From Caldivirga sp. UBA161 (lineage in GTDB: Archaea; Thermoproteota; Thermoprotei; Thermoproteales; Thermocladiaceae): 17,038 nucleotides of DNA. The translations under genes were made by a program, and so were the position numbers. The DNA is taken from positions 1 to 17,038 of the forward strand of contig NZ_DAXS01000053.1 in the NCBI RefSeq assembly GCF_002506515.1, in the 5' to 3' direction. Shown piece by piece: positions 13,550-17,038 of the stretch. How positions within the stretch are numbered: the first letter of the stretch is position 1; every line of letters begins with the position of its first letter. Under the pieces are notes generated by a model. The model saw nothing but the letters and a program-made list of their open reading frames with translations. It did no database searches and had not been told where the DNA came from.

Positions 13550-14470
13550 ATGATTAATGCTCCTTATGTATACGGTGCAAAGCTTATTAGCTTCAATTCA
13601 TGGAAGGTACTTATGGGCGACGAAACACAGTATAAGGCAGCCTTCCCAGACTTAAAGGGTAAGGTGGTGATTGTTACTGGATCCACTAGGGGGATTGGCT
13701 ACGAGATAGTTAAGTTGTTTAAGGAAATGGGCTCTAGGGTAGTGGTTAATGCTAGAAATGCAGAGGAGGTTCAATTAATAGTGAAGAAGCTTAGTGATGA
13801 GATTAGTGATGGTGAGGTAATCGGTGTAACCGGTGATGTCAGTAAGTATGATGATTGCGAAAAAATAGTTAATGAAACTGTGAATAAATACGGTAGGATA
13901 GATGTGCTCGTTAATAATGCTGGCATAAACATGATCCGCGATAGCCTCAACCTAAGTGTTGATGATTGGGAGAGGACACTTAGAATAGACTTATTTAGCG
14001 CCTTCTACATGTCTCAACTAGTTGCCAGAACCATGGTAGCTAAGAAGGTTAAGGGATCCATAGTTAACATAGCTTCCATGGTTGGCCCAATAGTAGCCTT
14101 ACCCAAGCGCGCAGCATACGCAGCAGCTAAGGCTGGTTTAGTTGGGTTAACCAGGGTTTTAGCAGTGGAGTGGGCTCCATTAGGGATTAGGGTTAATGCA
14201 ATAGCCCCAGGTTACATATGGTCATCCGCCCAGGAGGTTAATATAGCTAAAGGTGAGTACACTAGGCAGGATATTGAAGGTAGAGTACCCATGGGTAGGT
14301 ATGGTGATGCCAGGGAGGTTGCCTACGTGGCGGCTTTCCTAGCTTCAGAACTATCATCATATGTAACAGGATCACTAATAGTTGTTGATGGCGGCTGGAC
14401 AATATATGGTGGCTGGGAAAGGTTACTTAGGCAAATACAAGATGCTGCAAGGCAATTGATTCAAGCATAA
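13550..14470 (+). CDS. Short-chain dehydrogenase/reductase (FabG/glucose-dehydrogenase-like)
   Basis: 306 residues of the classical SDR family: NAD(P)-dependent oxidation or reduction of an alcohol/ketone substrate in the cytoplasm. Rossmann motif TGSTRGIG (43-50), NNAG (122-125), catalytic S176 (NIASM), Y190 and K194 (YAAAK), and the PGY motif (220-222) are intact. The fourth tetrad position, usually Asn in VNL, is Asp (RIDL, 147), an allowed variation in some relatives. D97 in GDVSKYDD contacts the cofactor in the family. Residues 1-35 precede the fold; an in-frame ATG at 13613 (residue 22) would remove most of this extension, but the promoter spacing suits 13550. The C-terminal extension (YGGWERLLRQIQDAARQ) is longer than in minimal FabG. 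No pathway genes are adjacent, so substrate and direction are unknown. Confidence 0.92.
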   Translation: MINAPYVYGAKLISFNSWKVLMGDETQYKAAFPDLKGKVVIVTGSTRGIGYEIVKLFKEMGSRVVVNARNAEEVQLIVKKLSDEISDGEVIGVTGDVSKYDDCEKIVNETVNKYGRIDVLVNNAGINMIRDSLNLSVDDWERTLRIDLFSAFYMSQLVARTMVAKKVKGSIVNIASMVGPIVALPKRAAYAAAKAGLVGLTRVLAVEWAPLGIRVNAIAPGYIWSSAQEVNIAKGEYTRQDIEGRVPMGRYGDAREVAYVAAFLASELSSYVTGSLIVVDGGWTIYGGWERLLRQIQDAARQLIQA

Positions 14471-14498
14471 TTACGCAATAATACATATTACTATTAAA

Positions 14499-14509
14499 GC
14501 GGTAACCGC
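14499..14509. repeat. Short inverted repeat downstream of the SDR gene
   Basis: GCGGT-A-ACCGC forms a 5-base GC-rich stem with a one-base loop, 29 bases after the SDR stop codon. It may mark the transcript end, but no T tract follows. Confidence 0.2.
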
Positions 14510-14632
14510 ATTCAATTCAATGGAAATTATTTCAATACTGTACTAGGATTATTAAAGTCAAACAATTTAAGTTAAGTCCTCAATAATGCCACTAGAATCC
14601 TAGGCATGTTTAATTTAACCTTAGTGAGTAAT

Positions 14633-14640
14633 GTTTAAAA
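14633..14640 (+). promoter_or_regulatory. TATA-like box for the two-helix protein
   Basis: GTTTAAAA is centred 26 bases before the ATG at 14663, standard for a leaderless crenarchaeal promoter. Confidence 0.5.
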
Positions 14641-14662
14641 GATTGCGATCCATGAGTTAAGT

Positions 14663-14902
14663 ATGGATTACCTTAAGGTGATAGTATCCGTAACTAAGTA
14701 CTACAATGTAGTGTATGCTGGAGCCATGGTAGGCTTCCTAGCCTGGTTTATAATGCTATTAACCAATGGCTATCACTATGGTGCTAACATGAGCCCCATA
14801 ATACTTGCAGTAATGGTGATATCAGTGCTAACTGTGGTTTTCGCGGCACTAAACATTTATGTTGATGAATTAATAAAGGGAGGGCGCCAACGTTCAAGGT
14901 GA
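14663..14902 (+). CDS. Small two-helix membrane protein
   Basis: 79 residues, not recognised. Two hydrophobic spans are visible, about residues 18-36 and 45-67. Between them is a polar turn with HYGANMSP, and a basic tail (KGGRQRSR) follows, which by the positive-inside rule places both ends in the cytoplasm. A TATA-like box 26 bases upstream supports its being a real gene and this start. It stands alone, between an SDR gene and a nucleotidyltransferase with its own promoter. It could be an accessory subunit or small membrane modulator; nothing in the sequence points to a partner. Confidence 0.65.
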   Translation: MDYLKVIVSVTKYYNVVYAGAMVGFLAWFIMLLTNGYHYGANMSPIILAVMVISVLTVVFAALNIYVDELIKGGRQRSR

Positions 14903-15008
14903 GTATGAAGCCCTATAATGTTTAATTCAACATACTGTAATATGATTTCCTCTACCGGCAATAATATAAGTGAATTAGAAATTACTAGGTATTAGATGCA
15001 GGCGAATA

Positions 15009-15027
15009 CACTCACCTGTGGTGAGTG
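15009..15027. promoter_or_regulatory. Perfect 8-base inverted repeat upstream of the nucleotidyltransferase TATA box
   Basis: CACTCACC (15009-15016) and GGTGAGTG (15020-15027) are separated by TGT. The dyad ends 3 bases before the TATA-like element at 15031-15037, where TFB and activators bind. It is GC-rich in an AT-rich gap, which makes a regulator-binding site plausible; a hairpin from upstream transcription is the alternative. Confidence 0.45.
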
Positions 15028-15030
15028 CAG

Positions 15031-15037
15031 TTTATAT
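15031..15037 (+). promoter_or_regulatory. TATA-like box for the nucleotidyltransferase
   Basis: TTTATAT is centred 29 bases before the ATG at 15063, fitting a leaderless transcript. Confidence 0.5.
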
Positions 15038-15062
15038 TTTGGTTAGGTTAATGGTTTTCTGA

Positions 15063-15854
15063 ATGAATATTGGTGCTGTAGTTACGGCTGCAGGGTTAGG
15101 TACTAGGGATGGCCCCTGGACGTTGGTTTTCCCAAAGGCTTTACTCCCCCTTGTTATTAAGATAAATGGTGTAACCCACATAAGGCCCATGCTTGACTTA
15201 ATAATAACAACCCTGGTTAAGGTTGGCTGCAGTAAAATATGCATAACGAGGAGGAGCGATGATGAAGCAATAGTTAAGTACACTAAGGCACTTTGGGGGG
15301 CATTTAACGTGAATTTCATTGTTCAAGATGAACCAAGGGGTTTTGGTGACGCTGTATATAGGGGGTTAGGGTGCCTTAATAATATTGACTGGGTTATAGT
15401 GCACTCCGATGATGGCTTTATGATTAATGAAAGTTCAATATTAATGAATGCCATTAAATTCGCCACCACTAATGATGTTGATGGCTTAGTCTTCGTTAGG
15501 AGGGTTAATGACCCAAGCAGGTACGGTGTACTGCAGGGGTTTGTTGAGGAGAAGCCAGGCCTCTACAGGGTTACTGAGGTTGAGGAGAAGCCTAAGGCAC
15601 CTAAGTCAAACCTAGCCTTAACCGCAGTATACTTATTTAAATATAGTACCTTAACCGAAGCCTTAATGAAAATTGAAGATGAGGATAGGCCAATCATTGA
15701 ATTCACTGATGCAATTAAGTTAATGGTGCAGGGTAAAGCCAGGGTAATAGCCATGGAAGTGGGGCCAAAGACTTGGTTTAGTATAGGTACACCAAGTGAG
15801 TATAGTTTAGTCCACGAGATTGTACGTAATAGGGACCTACTTGAGATCACCTAG
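15063..15854 (+). CDS. Sugar-phosphate nucleotidyltransferase (GalU/RmlA-like)
   Basis: 263 residues, the compact length of GalU/RmlA-type enzymes that join a sugar 1-phosphate to UTP, dTTP or another NTP in the cytoplasm. Visible: AAGLGTR (9-15) nucleotide-binding loop; FPKALLPL (23-30) with the activating lysine; QDEPRGFGDAVYRG (88-101), the usual GLGxA position; SDDGF (115-119), the metal-binding GDD-type motif; DPSRYGVLQ (150-158); and EVEEKPKAP (172-180). The C-terminal WFSIGTPSEY (238-247) stands where WxDIGTPxxY is usual: the second metal-binding Asp is Ser240, and the first loop reads GTRDGPW instead of GTRLxP. The sugar and the base are therefore not predictable, and reduced activity or a regulatory role is possible. 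ATG at 15063 has a TATA-like box 29 bases upstream. Its stop overlaps the tail of the opposing membrane gene by 8 bases. Confidence 0.87.
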   Translation: MNIGAVVTAAGLGTRDGPWTLVFPKALLPLVIKINGVTHIRPMLDLIITTLVKVGCSKICITRRSDDEAIVKYTKALWGAFNVNFIVQDEPRGFGDAVYRGLGCLNNIDWVIVHSDDGFMINESSILMNAIKFATTNDVDGLVFVRRVNDPSRYGVLQGFVEEKPGLYRVTEVEEKPKAPKSNLALTAVYLFKYSTLTEALMKIEDEDRPIIEFTDAIKLMVQGKARVIAMEVGPKTWFSIGTPSEYSLVHEIVRNRDLLEIT

Positions 15855-16851
15855 CCATAATACTTAACCTCCTCCCCTCCTGCTGTAGCCTAGTCGATAA
15901 GGGTAGAATAACTAGTATTGCTGAGAGGGCTAGGACCAGGTACTTATTGTAGTGGAAGAAGAATGGCATAATTGACTCACCTGTTGAGGTCCCCGCGAAG
16001 GCAGCGTTAATGCTGGTAACGGGATCCTTACTCCCTCTCCCAGCAGTCATAGTTACCAGTGGGTAAACAAGTGAGTAGGGTGCAATGAAGATTAATGCAG
16101 TGACGATACTTGGGTAAATGGTGTAGATTACGAAGGCTACGCCAGTTAATGCAATACTCACCCATAGCGCATTATCAACGTACCTATCTGAAACCCACCT
16201 AAGCACACCCATTAGACCTGCGGATAAGGCTAGGATTAGCCTCCCGTAATCACCGAAGTTCGGTATTGTTGATAAGTAGACTGTATATAACCCACCCACT
16301 ATGAATGTGGCTATTGTGTACGGTATGATGCTTAAGAAGTCTAGGTTAATTATGAACTTAACCATGTACCTAGTAACCTCCTTAGCCTCACGGTTAATGG
16401 AGGGGAGTAGGGTTAATAATACCGTCACCAGTAATGGTATCGGTGTTTTCGTAAAGTAAATTACTAAGCCGGATACCAGATAAGCCACCGATGATGCAGT
16501 GTAGGATTTAGCAACCCCACGATTACCGAAAAGCGAGTAGGCGTTTGGTACTATTACTGAGTGAAGCGCACCTAAGAAGGCAAGCAATGGTACTAATGCC
16601 TGCTTAAAGGGTAGGGTTAACACTGATAATATAACCATGGGTATTATGAACCATTTCTTGAACCCAAACAAGTAACCTATGAAACCACCAATGGCTAATG
16701 ATGCGTAACCCAGTGAAACCCATAGGTATGTTGATTCCCTGAAGGCTAATGGTATATATAATGTCGCGTAAAGTAGGCTAAACCTCTGTACTCCAACAAG
16801 TATTGAGTAAACATTATCATTAACTGCGTTAAGCACATTGATGATTAACAC
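15847..16851 (-). CDS. Multispanning membrane protein, about 12 helices, MFS-like
   Basis: 334 residues, nearly all hydrophobic, with about 12 predicted spans (roughly 17-36, 42-63, 66-80, 85-105, 118-133, 137-150, 170-193, 203-217, 228-247, 249-268, 281-297, 302-320). The segment GLMGVLRWVSDRYVDN (212-227) recalls the second motif A of MFS carriers, and the central basic loop after 150 fits the halves of such a carrier. It is shorter than most MFS proteins, the usual motifs are weak, and no substrate is evident. The start is GTG at 16851; a TATA-like box (16874-16881) lies about 27 bases upstream. The C-terminal end overlaps the nucleotidyltransferase tail-to-tail at 15847-15854. Membrane localisation is certain; transporter function is inferred. 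Confidence 0.75.
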   Translation of the reverse strand: MLIINVLNAVNDNVYSILVGVQRFSLLYATLYIPLAFRESTYLWVSLGYASLAIGGFIGYLFGFKKWFIIPMVILSVLTLPFKQALVPLLAFLGALHSVIVPNAYSLFGNRGVAKSYTASSVAYLVSGLVIYFTKTPIPLLVTVLLTLLPSINREAKEVTRYMVKFIINLDFLSIIPYTIATFIVGGLYTVYLSTIPNFGDYGRLILALSAGLMGVLRWVSDRYVDNALWVSIALTGVAFVIYTIYPSIVTALIFIAPYSLVYPLVTMTAGRGSKDPVTSINAAFAGTSTGESIMPFFFHYNKYLVLALSAILVILPLSTRLQQEGRRLSIMAR

Positions 16852-16873
16852 TACCCTTTAAGAGCATAACTCA

Positions 16874-16881
16874 CTTTAAGT
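16874..16881 (-). promoter_or_regulatory. TATA-like box for the 12-helix membrane protein
   Basis: ACTTAAAG (minus strand) is centred about 27 bases before the GTG at 16851, supporting that non-ATG start. Confidence 0.4.
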
Positions 16882-16940
16882 TAATTGGAGTAGGTTATTT
16901 AAGCTAATACCTATGTGGAAAATATTCTCAGGTAGAAACA

Positions 16941-16947
16941 TTTATAT
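16941..16947 (+). promoter_or_regulatory. TATA-like box for the Fur-family gene
   Basis: TTTATAT is centred 26 bases before the ATG at 16970. GGTGA directly abuts the ATG, too close to act as a ribosome-binding site, so leaderless initiation is likely. Confidence 0.5.
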
Positions 16948-16969
16948 CTCCTATTAAGAATTACGGTGA

Positions 16970-17038
16970 ATGAGTGAAGATTTAGTTAACCTTCTACGAA
17001 GTAGAGGATTGAAAGTGACGCCTCAGAGGATTGCTATA
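16970..17038 (+). CDS. Fur-family metal/peroxide regulator (N-terminus only, cut by the right edge)
   Basis: Only 23 codons lie in the window. VNLLRSRGLKVTPQRIAI (6-23) closely matches the start of Fur, PerR and Zur proteins, whose first winged-helix helix carries the LRxxGLRxTPQR signature. Fur-family proteins are dimeric, metal-binding repressors of iron uptake, zinc uptake or peroxide defence genes. Metal sites and the C-terminal dimer domain are outside the window, so the subtype cannot be told. The gene is divergent from the 12-helix membrane protein, with 118 bases between the two starts, so it could control that protein as well as itself. Confidence 0.82.
   Translation, partial: MSEDLVNLLRSRGLKVTPQRIAI

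Noticed and set aside
1..17038. CRISPR array, tRNA, insertion sequence or integrated element
   Set aside because: No spaced direct repeats, no tRNA-like cloverleaf or TTCRA loop, and no transposase or integrase motifs in any frame read.

Overview
The window looks like a stretch of chromosome from a hyperthermophilic crenarchaeon, most likely of the Thermoproteales (Caldivirga/Vulcanisaeta/Thermocladium type). The sequence evidence is an archaeal HerA-NurA pair, an aldehyde:ferredoxin oxidoreductase-family protein, crenarchaeal-style codon use (AGG arginine, TTA leucine), and TATA elements centred about 24-29 bases before most start codons. That spacing predicts largely leaderless mRNAs. The species-level guess is inference. 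No rRNA, tRNA, CRISPR array, insertion sequence or phage gene was found.

Layout, left to right. Bases 1-1666 (minus) hold an AOR-family tungsten/molybdenum-pterin oxidoreductase that runs off the left edge. Bases 1749-3287 (minus) hold a redox-flavoured group: a small membrane-anchored four-cysteine protein, a thioredoxin, and, translationally coupled to the thioredoxin, a miniature protein that resembles an alkaline-phosphatase/type I phosphodiesterase fold with most metal and nucleophile positions substituted. Bases 3462-7619 (minus) hold a three-gene block: a MIDAS-type VWA protein, the HerA hexameric DNA translocase and the NurA nuclease. Mre11 and Rad50 are not adjacent. Divergent to it is a 14-helix-type drug transporter (7896-9575), convergent with a membrane-anchored CPYC thiol-disulfide protein (9607-10485). 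Bases 10632-11714 hold an orphan RecF/SMC-like ATPase without its usual catalytic glutamate. An AT-rich gap of 350 bases precedes a possible 90-residue gene and a membrane-anchored glycosylated surface protein (12342-13358). The right part holds an SDR dehydrogenase, a two-helix membrane peptide, a sugar nucleotidyltransferase, a 12-helix membrane protein, and the first 23 codons of a Fur-family regulator cut by the right edge.

The most interesting items are the VWA-HerA-NurA arrangement, preceded by a cluster of palindromes at its promoter, and the apparent pseudo-phosphodiesterase coupled to thioredoxin. Several other proteins (nucleotidyltransferase, RecF-like ATPase, NurA, AOR) also seem to have replaced single catalytic-motif residues. 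These rest on motif reading by eye, not on alignments. Several apparent first residues are not ATG (TTG for NurA; GTG for the VWA protein, the four-cysteine protein and the 12-helix protein), so starts are discussed case by case.
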